The notes under the pieces: model-generated
What the model saw: only the letters and a program-made list of their open reading frames with translations
Told to the model about the DNA's origin: nothing
The model's database searches: none
Made by a program: the position numbers and the translations under genes
Assembly: GCF_002890915.1 (NCBI RefSeq)
Contig: NZ_POUT01000004.1
Location: 186,001 to 250,000, forward strand
Length of the DNA stretch: 64,000 nt
Source of the DNA: Stutzerimonas stutzeri
GTDB taxonomy: Bacteria > Pseudomonadota > Gammaproteobacteria > Pseudomonadales > Pseudomonadaceae
Direction: 5' to 3'
Shown: in pieces, positions 1 through 13,622 of the stretch
Layout: every line of letters starts with the position of its first letter
How positions within the stretch are numbered: position 1 is the stretch's first letter

Positions 1-1362
1 TGGCTCACGCTCAAGGCGGGCAAGCCCTGGATGGGCATCGTCAAGAACCGTCGCAAGAATGGCGACCACTACTGGGTCAACGCCTACGTGACCCCGGTCA
101 TGGATAGCCAACGCACCGTGATCGGCTACGAATCGGTGCGTACCAAGCCGAGTCGCGAACAGGTGCAGCGGGCCGAAGCGCTCTATGCCCGGATCAATGC
201 CGGCAAGAGCGGTGTGCCCCGGCGCGACGTCTGGCTGCCGGTGCTGACCAAATGGCTACCGTTCATCCTGGTCAGCCAGATCGGCTTTCTCATCGGCGCC
301 TGGCTCGATCACTCCATGGGCTTCGCGCTGGCCGCGCTGCTCTCCATTCCACTCGGCCTGGCCGGACTGCATTGGCAGCAGCGAGGCCTCAAGCGCCTGC
401 TGCAACTGGCGCGGCAGACCACCAGCGATCCGTTGATCGCCCGCATGTACACCGACAGCCGCGGCGTGGAGGCCCAGCTGGAAATGGCGATGCTCAGTCA
501 GCAGGCGCACCTGAAGACCTGCCTGACCCGCCTGCAGGACAGTGCCGTGCAGCTCCAGGCCCAGGCCAAGAGAGCCGATTCGCTGGCCCACAACTGCGCC
601 AACGGCCTGGCGCAGCAGCATCAGGAAACCGAACAGGTCGCGACCGCCATCAACGAGATGGCGGCCACCACCCAGGAGGTCGCCGGCAATGTCGCGCTAG
701 CCGCCGAGGCCACTCAGCAGGCCAGCCGGCTCAGCATGCACGGGCGGGACGTCACCGCCGAAACCCGCAAGGCGATCCAGCACCTGTCCGATTCGGTGGC
801 CCGTACCGGCGAGGCCGTGAATCAGCTGGCCCACGATAGCGAAGCGATTGGCAGCGTGGTGGACGTGATCAAGAGCATCGCCGACCAGACCAACCTGCTG
901 GCACTCAATGCGGCGATCGAAGCGGCGCGCGCCGGCGACAGTGGCCGCGGTTTCGCCGTGGTCGCCGACGAGGTGCGCCAGCTGGCCCAACGCACGAGCG
1001 AGGCGACCGGGGAAATCCACCAGCTGATCGAGCGGCTCCAGACACAGGCACGCCATGCGGTGGAAACCACCGAGCAAGGCCGCGTGCATGCCACCCGCGG
1101 CGTCGATCAGGTCCTGCAGGCGGACCAGGCCCTGACCGGCATCAACGACGCCATGGGCAACATCATCGACATGACCACGCAGATCGCCTCGGCCACCGAA
1201 CAGCAGAGCACGGTCGCCGAGGAAATCAGTCACAACGTCAGCACCATCGCCCACCTGGCCGATAAGACCACGGGCGATGCCCGCAGCTCGGCGCTGCTCA
1301 GCGAAGAGCTGGCCGTCACCGCCGAAGGGCAATACTCGCTGGTGGAACGCTTCAACCGCTGA
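1..1362 (+). CDS. aer: Aer-like aerotaxis receptor (methyl-accepting chemotaxis protein), 5' end outside window
   Basis: The reading frame is open from the first base, so the gene begins upstream of the window; 453 codons are present. The visible part starts in the end of a PAS domain ([18 protein letters not shown], the typical end of an Aer-type FAD-binding PAS), continues with a hydrophobic segment (about window residues 80-120) and ends in a complete cytoplasmic MCP signalling domain whose hairpin tip reads [18 protein letters not shown]. Aer-type receptors sense redox or oxygen changes and signal to CheA/CheW. The position next to cbb3 oxidase genes matches the known arrangement in P. 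aeruginosa. Name is inferred from architecture and context; a generic PAS-MCP is the alternative. Confidence 0.85.
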   Translation, partial: WLTLKAGKPWMGIVKNRRKNGDHYWVNAYVTPVMDSQRTVIGYESVRTKPSREQVQRAEALYARINAGKSGVPRRDVWLPVLTKWLPFILVSQIGFLIGAWLDHSMGFALAALLSIPLGLAGLHWQQRGLKRLLQLARQTTSDPLIARMYTDSRGVEAQLEMAMLSQQAHLKTCLTRLQDSAVQLQAQAKRADSLAHNCANGLAQQHQETEQVATAINEMAATTQEVAGNVALAAEATQQASRLSMHGRDVTAETRKAIQHLSDSVARTGEAVNQLAHDSEAIGSVVDVIKSIADQTNLLALNAAIEAARAGDSGRGFAVVADEVRQLAQRTSEATGEIHQLIERLQTQARHAVETTEQGRVHATRGVDQVLQADQALTGINDAMGNIIDMTTQIASATEQQSTVAEEISHNVSTIAHLADKTTGDARSSALLSEELAVTAEGQYSLVERFNR

Positions 1363-1393
1363 TCGCGCCAAGGCGCCATGTAGGTTGGGGCGC

Positions 1394-1494
1394 GTAGGTT
1401 GGGGCGGGGCGCGCAGCCTGAGGAGCGTAGCGACGAAGCCCAACAGGTTCGTGCCCATCCCTGTTGGGCTTCGCTGCGCTCAGCGCCAACCTAC
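1394..1494. repeat. Long imperfect inverted repeat (extragenic MITE/REP-like element)
   Basis: GTAGGTTGG at 1394 pairs with CCAACCTAC ending at 1494, and inner blocks GAAGCCCAACAGG and CCTGTTGGGCTTCG also pair, so nearly the whole 101 bases can fold into one hairpin. The outer motif GTAGGTTGGGGCG is also duplicated just before it at 1381. It lies between convergent genes (receptor on plus, hydrolase on minus) and could act as a bidirectional terminator. Elements of this kind are scattered between genes in pseudomonads; the copy number here cannot be judged. Confidence 0.7.
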
Positions 1495-1503
1495 GACGTG
1501 CCC

Positions 1504-2196
1504 TCAGGCCTGCGCCACGCCCCGCAGAAATGCCGCGACCGCATCGGCCGCACTGTCCAGATGCTGCTCATGGGTCAGGCCGGAGCGCTTCAGCGGCTTC
1601 AGATCGTGATCCGCGGCGGCGAGCCAGTGCAACGCGACCGCCGCTGACAGCGAATAGCCCTGCACCGTCTCGCGATCCCCCAGCGCATCGCGTTCGCCCT
1701 GCACGATCAGCGTTGGCGTCTGCAGCGTTGCCAGGTGCGCCACTCGTGGCTTGTCCCGCTTGCCGGCCGGGTGGAACGGATAGCCCAGGCAGATCAGTGC
1801 AACCGCACCCAGCTCATCGGCCAGCAGACTGGCCATGCGCCCTCCCATCGACTTGCCGCCAATGGCCAGCGGTCCTGTGGCCTGCTGTCGCACCAAGGCA
1901 TGGATTTCCCGCCACTGATCGAGCAGTTGTGCCTGCGGAGCGGGTGGTCGTTTACGCCCGCTGGTGCGGCGCTCGGCCATATAGGCGAACTCGAAGCGAC
2001 ACACCGCAACCCCGCGTGCGGCAAGGCGTTCAGCCATTTTCTGCATGAACGGGCTGTCCATCGGCGCACCAGCGCCATGGGCCAGAATCAGACTCGCGCA
2101 AGCCGCGCCATGCGGCCGATTCCAGCTGACGGAATGCCCTTTGCCGCCTTGTGTGTATTGATCCGGGTCAATACCAGCAGATTGCCCTTTCCCCAT
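1504..2196 (-). CDS. Alpha/beta-fold hydrolase of the KANL3/Tex30-like family
   Basis: 230 residues starting at the ATG at 2196, which has GAGG five bases upstream; a start further upstream (2271) would add 25 residues that look like non-coding translation. Visible motifs are an N-terminal [16 protein letters not shown] (oxyanion/strand region), the nucleophile elbow GGKSMGGRM around residue 115, and [13 protein letters not shown] before a C-terminal histidine (AAADHDLKP), which together form a Ser-Asp-His arrangement. The substrate is unknown. Its first codons contain the Anr-type box of the divergent ccoN1 gene. Confidence 0.8.
   Translation of the reverse strand: MGKGQSAGIDPDQYTQGGKGHSVSWNRPHGAACASLILAHGAGAPMDSPFMQKMAERLAARGVAVCRFEFAYMAERRTSGRKRPPAPQAQLLDQWREIHALVRQQATGPLAIGGKSMGGRMASLLADELGAVALICLGYPFHPAGKRDKPRVAHLATLQTPTLIVQGERDALGDRETVQGYSLSAAVALHWLAAADHDLKPLKRSGLTHEQHLDSAADAVAAFLRGVAQA
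2158..2171 (+). promoter_or_regulatory. Anr/Fnr-type box upstream of ccoN1
   Basis: TTGATCCGGGTCAA matches the Fnr/Anr consensus TTGAT-N4-ATCAA except for one base. Its centre is 94 bases upstream of the ccoN1 ATG. A possible -10 element TATTAG at 2212-2217 would put the box near -60, a class I spacing. The site lies inside the hydrolase coding region on the other strand. Confidence 0.75.
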
Positions 2197-2258
2197 CCTT
2201 GCCTCGCTTTCTATTAGAAAGAAAAAACTGCTCATTACCCGTGGATGGAAGCCCATAC

Positions 2259-3683
<1,425 letters not shown>

Positions 3684-3696
3684 GGAGCCGACGTAA

Positions 3697-4308
<612 letters not shown>

Positions 4309-4407
4309 AACGGCTACCCACCTAAGAAAGGATGCGCCGCCAAGGGCGGCCATCAGGGACTTCAATCGCGGACAGCTAGAGTTGCTCGGGCTGTCCAGGA
4401 GTAGAAC

Positions 4408-5343
4408 ATGAGCAATTTCTGGAGTGGATACATCGCCCTGCTGACGCTGGGCAGCATCGTCGCTCTGTTCTGGCTGATCTTCGCCACCCGCAAGGGCGAG
4501 CCGGCCGGTACCACGGACAAGACGATGGGGCATTCTTTCGATGGCATCGAGGAATACGACAACCCGCTGCCGCGCTGGTGGTTCCTGCTGTTCATCGGCA
4601 CGCTGGTGTTCGGCATCCTCTACCTGGTCCTTTATCCGGGGCTGGGTAACTGGAAAGGCGTCCTGCCGGGCTACGAGGACGGCTGGACCCAGGAGAAGCA
4701 GTGGCAGCGCGAAGTCGCTCAGGCCGACGAGAAGTACGGACCGATCTTCGCCAAGTACGCCGCCATGCCGGTGGAGCAGGTCGCGCAGGACGAGCAGGCA
4801 GTGAAGATGGGCGCGCGCCTGTTCGCCAACTACTGCTCCATCTGCCACGGCTCCGACGCCAAGGGCTCCATGGGATTCCCGAACCTGGTCGATCATGAAT
4901 GGCGCTGGGGTGGTGATCCGGTCTCGATCAAGACCACCATCCTCAACGGCCGTACCGCCGCGATGCCGGCCTGGGGCCAGGCTATCGGCGAAGAAGGCGT
5001 GAAGAATGTCGCCGCCTTCGTGCGCCAGGACCTCGCCGGCCTGCCGCTGCCGGAAGGCACCGAGGCCGATCTCGACGCGGGCAAGCAAGTCTTTGCCCAG
5101 ACCTGCGCCGTCTGTCACGGCCAGGGTGGCGAAGGTATGGCCGCACTGGGTGCGCCGAACCTGACCAATGCCGCCGGCTGGATCTACGGCTCGAGCCTGG
5201 GGCAGCTGCAGCAGACCATCCGCCATGGCCGCAACGGCCAGATGCCGGCACAGCAGCAGTACCTGGGCGAGGACAAGGTCCACCTGCTTGCCGCATACGT
5301 TTACAGTTTGTCGCAAAAGCCGGAACAACTCGCCAAGCAGTGA
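4408..5343 (+). CDS. ccoP1: cbb3-type cytochrome c oxidase subunit III, dihaem cytochrome c, operon 1
   Basis: 311 residues. Two N-terminal membrane helices (about 5-25 and 58-78) are followed by two cytochrome c domains with haem motifs CSICH at residue 143 and CAVCH at residue 233. CcoP takes electrons from soluble c-type cytochromes or the bc1 complex and hands them to CcoO. CAGGAG lies upstream of the ATG. The gene ends operon 1 and a hairpin follows directly. Confidence 0.97.
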   Translation: MSNFWSGYIALLTLGSIVALFWLIFATRKGEPAGTTDKTMGHSFDGIEEYDNPLPRWWFLLFIGTLVFGILYLVLYPGLGNWKGVLPGYEDGWTQEKQWQREVAQADEKYGPIFAKYAAMPVEQVAQDEQAVKMGARLFANYCSICHGSDAKGSMGFPNLVDHEWRWGGDPVSIKTTILNGRTAAMPAWGQAIGEEGVKNVAAFVRQDLAGLPLPEGTEADLDAGKQVFAQTCAVCHGQGGEGMAALGAPNLTNAAGWIYGSSLGQLQQTIRHGRNGQMPAQQQYLGEDKVHLLAAYVYSLSQKPEQLAKQ

Positions 5344-5348
5344 GTCAC

Positions 5349-5376
5349 AAAGGGCGGTACACTCGTGCCGCCCTTC
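5349..5376 (+). terminator. Terminator-like hairpin after ccoP1
   Basis: AAGGGCGG at 5350-5357 pairs with CCGCCCTT at 5368-5375; three more pairs close the stem around an ACTC loop. There is only a weak T-rich tail, so it may pause, terminate or protect the 3' end. Confidence 0.7.
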
Positions 5377-7123
<1,747 letters not shown>

Positions 7124-7137
7124 GGATCCGAAAGTAA

Positions 7138-7749
<612 letters not shown>

Positions 7750-7752
7750 CGC

Positions 7753-7941
7753 ATGATGGAAATCGGGACTCTTCGCGGCCTGGGCACAATTCTGGTATTC
7801 GTCGCCTTCATCGGCGTCGTGCTCTGGGCCTACAGCAGCAAACGCAAGAAAAGCTTCGACGAAGCCGCCAACCTGCCCTTCGCAGACGAGGAGACCGACG
7901 CCAAGAAGCGTGATGAAGAAGCTTCCAGGAGTAAGAAATAA
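7753..7941 (+). CDS. ccoQ: cbb3-type oxidase small subunit CcoQ
   Basis: 62 residues beginning MMEIGTLRGLG (ATGATG, so 7753 or 7756). One membrane helix (about residues 8-27, ending LWAYS) is followed by a charged tail rich in Lys, Asp and Glu (SSKRKKSFDEAANLPFADEE), the usual form of CcoQ/FixQ. CcoQ stabilises the assembled complex. Its stop is directly followed by the ccoP2 ATG. It is missing in operon 1. Confidence 0.95.
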   Translation: MMEIGTLRGLGTILVFVAFIGVVLWAYSSKRKKSFDEAANLPFADEETDAKKRDEEASRSKK

Positions 7942-8859
7942 ATGACCTCGTTTTGGAGTTGGTACGTCACCCTGCTGAGCCTCGGCACCATTGCCGCGCT
8001 GGTCTGGCTGCTACTGGCAACACGCAAGGGACAACGCCCCGACAGCACTGAAGAAACCGTCGGCCATTCCTATGACGGCATCGAGGAATACGACAACCCG
8101 CTGCCACGCTGGTGGTTCATGCTGTTCGTCGGCACCGTGATCTTCGCCCTCGGTTACCTGGCACTGTATCCCGGCCTGGGCAACTGGAAAGGCATCCTGC
8201 CCGGCTACGAAGGTGGCTGGACCCAGGTCAAGGAATGGCAGCGCGAAATGGACAAGGCCGGCGAACAGTACGGACCTCTGTACGCCAAATACGCCGCCAT
8301 GCCGGTAGAGGAAGTCGCCAAGGACCCGCAGGCCCTGAAGATGGGCGGTCGCCTGTTCGCCTCGAACTGCTCGGTCTGCCACGGCTCCGATGCCAAGGGC
8401 GCCTACGGTTTCCCGAACCTGACCGACAACGACTGGCTGTGGGGCGGCGAGCCGGAAACCATCAAGACCACCATCCTGCATGGCCGTCAGGCCACCATGC
8501 CGGCATGGAAGGACGCGATTGGCGAAGAAGGCATCCGCAACGTGGCCGGCTATGTTCGCAGCCTCTCCGGCCGCGATACCCCAGAGGGTATCAACGTCGA
8601 CATTGAGCAGGGTCAAAAAATCTTCGCGAGCACTTGTGTAGCCTGTCATGGACCGGAAGCCAAGGGCACTGCAGCCATGGGCGCGCCGAACCTGACCGAC
8701 AATGTCTGGCTGTATGGTTCGAGCTTCGCCCAGATCCAGCAGACCCTGCGCCACGGTCGCAATGGCCGCATGCCGGCCCAGGAAGCAATCCTTGGCAATG
8801 ACAAGGTGCACTTGCTGGCAGCCTACGTCTACAGCCTGTCGCAGCAGCCGGAGCAGTGA
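7942..8859 (+). CDS. ccoP2: cbb3-type cytochrome c oxidase subunit III, operon 2
   Basis: 305 residues. It has two N-terminal membrane helices and haem motifs CSVCH (residue 143) and CVACH (residue 232). CCAGGAG lies upstream inside the end of ccoQ. It is less similar to CcoP1 than the N and O subunits are to theirs, chiefly in the second haem domain. Confidence 0.97.
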   Translation: MTSFWSWYVTLLSLGTIAALVWLLLATRKGQRPDSTEETVGHSYDGIEEYDNPLPRWWFMLFVGTVIFALGYLALYPGLGNWKGILPGYEGGWTQVKEWQREMDKAGEQYGPLYAKYAAMPVEEVAKDPQALKMGGRLFASNCSVCHGSDAKGAYGFPNLTDNDWLWGGEPETIKTTILHGRQATMPAWKDAIGEEGIRNVAGYVRSLSGRDTPEGINVDIEQGQKIFASTCVACHGPEAKGTAAMGAPNLTDNVWLYGSSFAQIQQTLRHGRNGRMPAQEAILGNDKVHLLAAYVYSLSQQPEQ

Positions 8860-8996
8860 TCCACAGAGGCCAGGAGCGACGACCTGTCGCACCTGACCTC
8901 GACCCTCCGGGCGTACCATTCGCAGCTGGACAGAAAAATGATCCTGGTCGGCACGTATCGGCCAGGACACCCACCTTCAGCCGTGGTACGCACTTG

Positions 8997-10409
8997 ATGA
9001 CTGAGCAGATCCCCGTTCGTGATGTAACCCCCCCGTCCAAGGCCGAAGCGTCAGCCGACCTTTACGCTGCGCGTGAAAAGATCTACACCCGAGCCTTCAG
9101 CGGACTGTTCCGCAACCTGCGACGCGTCGGTGGCGCAGCGCTGTTTATCCTCTTCTTCGGGACCGTCTGGCTCAACTGGGATGGCCGCCAGGCTGTCTGG
9201 TGGGACTTGCCGGACCGCAAATTCCACGTGTTCGGGGCGACCTTCTGGCCCCAGGATTTCATGCTGTTGTCGTGGCTGCTGATCATCTGCGCCTTCGGCC
9301 TGTTCTTCATCACCGTATTCGCCGGGCGCGTCTGGTGCGGCTATACCTGCCCACAGAGCGTCTTCACCTGGGTCTTCATGTGGGCCGAAAAGGTTACCGA
9401 GGGTGACCGCAACCAGCGCATGAAGCTGGACAAGGCACCGATGAGTGCCAACAAGTTCCTTCGCAAGCTTGCCAAGCATGCGATCTGGATAGCCGTCGGC
9501 ATCCTGGTGGCCATCACCTTCGTTGGCTACTTCACCCCGATCCGCCAGTTGGTTCCCGACCTGCTCACCCTCAACGTCAATGGCTGGGCGGCGTTCTGGA
9601 TCGGCTTCTTTACACTGGCCACCTATGGCAGCGCCGGCTATCTGCGCGAGCAGGTATGCATCTACATGTGTCCTTATGCACGCTTCCAGAGCGTGATGTT
9701 CGACAAGGACACCCTGATCGTCTCCTACGATCCGCGCCGCGGCGAGAAGCGCGGCCCGCGCAAGAAGGACGCCGACTACAAGGCGATGGGCCTCGGCGAC
9801 TGCATCGACTGCACCATGTGCGTGCAGGTCTGCCCCACCGGCATCGACATCCGCGATGGCCTGCAGATCGAGTGCATCGGTTGCGCAGCGTGCATCGATG
9901 CCTGCGACGCGATCATGGACAAGATGAACTATCCGCGCGGGCTGATCAGCTACACCACCGAGCACAACCTGTCCGGGCAGAAGACCCATCTGCTGCGGCC
10001 GCGCCTGATCGGTTATGCCATCGCGCTGTTGGCCATGATGAGCCTGTTCTCCTATGCGGTGTATGATCGCCCGCTGGTGAAACTGGACGTGCTCAAGGAC
10101 CGGGTGCTCTACCGCGAGAACGAGCTGGGCAATATCGAAAACGTCTACACCCTCAAGGTCATGAACAAGGCTCAGCGCGAGCAGACGTTCGTGATCGAGG
10201 CCTCCGGCCTGGAAGGCCTGGTCTACGAAGGCCGTAGCGAGATCCGCGCCGAAGCGGGCGAGCTGGTCACCATCCCGGTCGAACTCTCCATCGCGCCCGA
10301 GAAGCTGCCGTCCAGCACCAATGTGATCGTCTTCCATGTCCGCTCGGCAGATGACGAATCGATCAACGACGATGCCGACAGCCGCTTCATCGGCCCAAGC
10401 ATCCGCTAA
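8997..10409 (+). CDS. ccoG: Cytochrome c oxidase accessory protein CcoG (RdxA/FixG), polyferredoxin
   Basis: 470 residues from the ATG at 8997 (MTEQIPVRDVTPPSK). Several membrane helices surround a CGYTCPQSVFTW motif, followed by two ferredoxin-type [4Fe-4S] motifs (CIDCTMCVQVCP and CIGCAACIDACD) and a C-terminal periplasmic Ig-like FixG domain. CcoG is known to reduce copper for delivery to the cbb3 CuB site. It heads the maturation cluster ccoG-H-I-S. About 137 bases before it hold no gene. Confidence 0.95.
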   Translation: MTEQIPVRDVTPPSKAEASADLYAAREKIYTRAFSGLFRNLRRVGGAALFILFFGTVWLNWDGRQAVWWDLPDRKFHVFGATFWPQDFMLLSWLLIICAFGLFFITVFAGRVWCGYTCPQSVFTWVFMWAEKVTEGDRNQRMKLDKAPMSANKFLRKLAKHAIWIAVGILVAITFVGYFTPIRQLVPDLLTLNVNGWAAFWIGFFTLATYGSAGYLREQVCIYMCPYARFQSVMFDKDTLIVSYDPRRGEKRGPRKKDADYKAMGLGDCIDCTMCVQVCPTGIDIRDGLQIECIGCAACIDACDAIMDKMNYPRGLISYTTEHNLSGQKTHLLRPRLIGYAIALLAMMSLFSYAVYDRPLVKLDVLKDRVLYRENELGNIENVYTLKVMNKAQREQTFVIEASGLEGLVYEGRSEIRAEAGELVTIPVELSIAPEKLPSSTNVIVFHVRSADDESINDDADSRFIGPSIR

Positions 10410-10421
10410 GCAAGGTCATAC

Positions 10422-10922
10422 ATGCGCTCTGAAAACGAACAAACGCGTTGGTACACCCAGTTCTGGGCCTGGTTCATCATCGCCATCCTGCTGATTTCGG
10501 TCGTCCTCGGGCTGACGATGCTGACCATCGCGATTCGAAACGCCGACTCTCTCGTCGCCGACAACTACTACGATGCCGGCAAGGGCATCAACCAGTCCCT
10601 GGAACGAGAGAAGCTGGCGGAGCGCCTGCAGATGCGCGCCCGCCTCGTCCTCAACGACGAGCGCGGACTCGCCGAGATCCAGCTCAGCGGTGCGAGCCAG
10701 CCACAGCAACTGGTGCTCAACCTGCTGTCGCCCACGCAACCGGAACGCGATCGCCGCGTCATCCTGCAACCGCAGGGCGACGGCTTCTATCAGGGCCAGT
10801 TGCAGGAGGAGATCACCGGCCGGCGCTTCATCGAGCTGCTCGGTCGCGAGGGCGAACAGGACTGGCGCCTGTATGAGGAAAAAACCATCGAAGCCGGCCA
10901 CGCACTCGAACTGACCCCTTGA
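10422..10922 (+). CDS. ccoH: FixH/CcoH family cbb3 oxidase assembly protein
   Basis: 166 residues with one N-terminal helix (about 12-35, [20 protein letters not shown]) and a periplasmic domain. The [13 protein letters not shown] segment after the helix is typical of FixH. CcoH is required for stable cbb3 assembly and interacts with early assembly intermediates. It lies 12 bases after ccoG and 7 before ccoI. Confidence 0.93.
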   Translation: MRSENEQTRWYTQFWAWFIIAILLISVVLGLTMLTIAIRNADSLVADNYYDAGKGINQSLEREKLAERLQMRARLVLNDERGLAEIQLSGASQPQQLVLNLLSPTQPERDRRVILQPQGDGFYQGQLQEEITGRRFIELLGREGEQDWRLYEEKTIEAGHALELTP

Positions 10923-10929
10923 GTCGCTG

Positions 10930-13344
10930 ATGGCAAAGCCCCTCCCCTGCTACCACTGTGGTCTGCCGGTTCCCGCCGGCAGCCGTTTTCAGGCCTGCGT
11001 GCTGGGTGAGACGCGGGCCTTGTGCTGCCCAGGCTGCCAGGCGGTGGCCGAAGCCATCGTCAAGGGCGGACTGGAAAACTACTACCTGCACCGCAGCGAC
11101 ACCGCGATCAATCCGCAGGCCCTGCCCCAGGAGCTCGGCGAAGAGCTGGCGCTGTATGACCGCAAGGACGTGCAGCAGCCCTTCGTCCAGCATCAGGGTG
11201 AACTGGCAAGCACGTCACTGATGATCGAAGGCATCAGCTGCGCCGCCTGCGGCTGGCTGATCGAACGCCATCTGCGCAACCTGCAGGGCGTCGCCGAGGC
11301 CAGCCTCAACCTGTCCAATCACCGTCTCAACGTACGCTGGAGCGATGCCGAGCTACCGCTAAGCGAGCTGCTGGGCGAGCTGCGGCGGATCGGCTATGCC
11401 GCGCATCCCTACCAGGCCGACCAGGCCGCCGAGCGCCTGGCCAGCGAGAACCGTCGCTCGCTACGCCAACTGGGCGTCGCCGGCCTGCTGTGGATGCAGG
11501 TGATGATGGCCACCATGGCGACCTGGCCCGAGTTCAACCTGGACCTGTCGGAAAGCTTCTTCGTCACCCTGCGCTGGACCGCCCTGCTACTGACCACGCC
11601 CATTGTCTTCTACTGCTGTACCGATTTCTTCAAGGGTGCGTTACGGGATCTGCGTACCCGCCACCTGACCATGGACGTGTCGGTATCGCTGGCCATCGGC
11701 GGCGCCTATGTCGCCGGCATATGGTCGACCATCACCGGCCAGGGCGAGCTGTATTTCGATGCCGTGGGCATGTTCGCCCTCTTTCTGCTGGCCGGGCGAT
11801 ACCTGGAGCGCAGGGCACGCGAGCGCACAGCGGCCGCCACCGCGCAACTGGTCAACCTGCTGCCGGCCTCCTGCCTGAAGCTGGATGCCGACGGTCACAG
11901 TCACCGCATCCTGCTCAGCGAACTGCAGCTCGGCGACCAGGTGCTGGTGCAGCCCGGCGGATTGATCCCGGCTGACGGCGTGATTCTCAGCGGGCAATCC
12001 AGCGTCGACGAGTCGGTTCTAACGGGGGAATACCTGCCTCTTCCACGCGGTGCGGGCGATTCGGTTACCGCCGGCACCCTCAATGTCGAAGGCCCGCTGA
12101 CCGTGGAGGTCCAGGCCCTGGGCGACGACACCCGGCTGTCCGCCATTGTCCGCCTGCTGGAACGCGCCCAGGCCGACAAACCCAAGCTCGCCGAACTGGC
12201 TGACCGCGTCGCCCAATGGTTTCTGCTGGTGGTGCTGGTGGTGGCCAGCATCGTCGGCCTGGTCTGGTGGCAGATTGACCCGCAACGCGCCTTCTGGATC
12301 GTCCTCGCGCTGCTGGTCGCAACCTGCCCCTGCGCCCTTTCGCTGGCGACCCCCACTGCACTGACGGCGGCCACCGGCACCCTGCATAAGCTCGGCCTGC
12401 TTTTGACCCGCGGACATGTCCTTGAAGGCCTCAACCAGATCGACACCGTTGTTTTCGACAAGACCGGGACCCTCACCGAAGGGCGCCTCACACTCAGCGC
12501 CGTGCACCCGCTCGGTGAGCTTGATGCCGATAGCTGTCTCGCGCTGGCCGCGGCGCTGGAAAACCGCTCCGAACACCCCATCGCGCGGGCCTTCGGCCGC
12601 GCACCGCAGGCCGCCGAATCGGTCGAGACGGTGCCGGGCCTGGGCCTGTGCGGCAGCGCGGCCGGCCGGAGCCTGCGCATTGGCCAGCCCGGCTTCGTCG
12701 CCGAAGGTTATGGCGGCTCAGCACCGTCCATCCCCGGCGAACAAGGGCAATGGCTGTTGCTCGGCGATGCCCGGGGACCGCTGGCCTGGCTGGTGCTCGA
12801 TGATCGCCTTCGCGACGATGCCCCGGCCCTGCTCGATGCCTGCCGCCAGCGCGGTTGGCGGACTCTGCTGCTGTCCGGCGACAGTTCGCCGATGGTCGGG
12901 CAGATCGCCCGCGAGCTGGGCATCGATCGCGCCGAAGGCGGGATGACCCCCGCAGCCAAACTGGCCAGGCTGCAGGAACTGCAGGCGCAGGGGCATCGGG
13001 TACTGATGCTGGGCGACGGCATCAACGATGTCCCGGTGCTCGCGGCTGCCGACATCAGCGTCGCCATGGGGTCCGCCACCGACCTGGCCAAGACCAGCGC
13101 CGATGCCGTGCTGCTATCCAACCGCCTCGGCAGCCTGGCGCAGGCATTCGCCGTCGCCCGCCGCAGCCGCCGCATCATCATCGAAAACCTGACCTGGGCA
13201 AGCCTGTACAATGGCCTGGTCCTGCCCTTTGCCGCGATCGGGTGGGTGACACCGCTGTGGGCGGCGCTGGGCATGTCGGCCAGCTCCCTGCTGGTGGTGT
13301 TGAACGCGCTACGGCTCGCCAGGCAGCCTCGTCAAACGAGTTGA
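10930..13344 (+). CDS. ccoI: Copper-translocating P-type ATPase for cbb3 maturation (CcoI/CtpA type)
   Basis: 804 residues. The N-terminus has a Cys-rich metal-binding module (CYHCGLP and CCPGCQAV) and an HMA domain with GISCAACGW. The P-type core shows the SVDESVLTGE actuator loop, the membrane CPC motif (ATCPCALSLATPTAL), the phosphorylated Asp in DKTGTLTEG, and the hinge GDGINDVPVLAAADISVAMG. CPC-type ATPases of this subgroup export Cu(I) to the periplasm for oxidase assembly rather than for copper resistance. The position between ccoH and ccoS fits that role. Confidence 0.95.
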   Translation: MAKPLPCYHCGLPVPAGSRFQACVLGETRALCCPGCQAVAEAIVKGGLENYYLHRSDTAINPQALPQELGEELALYDRKDVQQPFVQHQGELASTSLMIEGISCAACGWLIERHLRNLQGVAEASLNLSNHRLNVRWSDAELPLSELLGELRRIGYAAHPYQADQAAERLASENRRSLRQLGVAGLLWMQVMMATMATWPEFNLDLSESFFVTLRWTALLLTTPIVFYCCTDFFKGALRDLRTRHLTMDVSVSLAIGGAYVAGIWSTITGQGELYFDAVGMFALFLLAGRYLERRARERTAAATAQLVNLLPASCLKLDADGHSHRILLSELQLGDQVLVQPGGLIPADGVILSGQSSVDESVLTGEYLPLPRGAGDSVTAGTLNVEGPLTVEVQALGDDTRLSAIVRLLERAQADKPKLAELADRVAQWFLLVVLVVASIVGLVWWQIDPQRAFWIVLALLVATCPCALSLATPTALTAATGTLHKLGLLLTRGHVLEGLNQIDTVVFDKTGTLTEGRLTLSAVHPLGELDADSCLALAAALENRSEHPIARAFGRAPQAAESVETVPGLGLCGSAAGRSLRIGQPGFVAEGYGGSAPSIPGEQGQWLLLGDARGPLAWLVLDDRLRDDAPALLDACRQRGWRTLLLSGDSSPMVGQIARELGIDRAEGGMTPAAKLARLQELQAQGHRVLMLGDGINDVPVLAAADISVAMGSATDLAKTSADAVLLSNRLGSLAQAFAVARRSRRIIIENLTWASLYNGLVLPFAAIGWVTPLWAALGMSASSLLVVLNALRLARQPRQTS

Positions 13345-13409
13345 CCGCCTCGCGGCCGCGACGATACGCGTGCAGCAGCCTTTCGCTTGAGTAGTCTCCG
13401 GAGGTTCCC

Positions 13410-13622
13410 ATGGCCGCTCTGTATATCCTGATTCCCATCGCCGTGGTGCTCGTCGCCCTGGCGATCTGGGTGTTCTTCTGGGCGGTGGACAGTGGCCAGT
13501 ACGACGACCTCGACGGCCCGGCCCACAGCATCCTCTTCGACGATGACGAGCCGCAACGACCGACCGACGACGATCCAGCGGTCACTGCCAACAGCCAGAA
13601 AGAGCAAAGCCAACGTGAGTGA
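13410..13622 (+). CDS. ccoS: cbb3-type oxidase assembly protein CcoS
   Basis: 70 residues: one N-terminal helix (AALYILIPIAVVLVALAIWV region) then the CcoS hallmark of an acidic stretch (SGQYDDLDGPAHSILFDDDE). CcoS is needed for cofactor insertion into cbb3 oxidase. CGGAGG precedes the ATG. Its last eight bases overlap the next gene. Confidence 0.95.
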   Translation: MAALYILIPIAVVLVALAIWVFFWAVDSGQYDDLDGPAHSILFDDDEPQRPTDDDPAVTANSQKEQSQRE

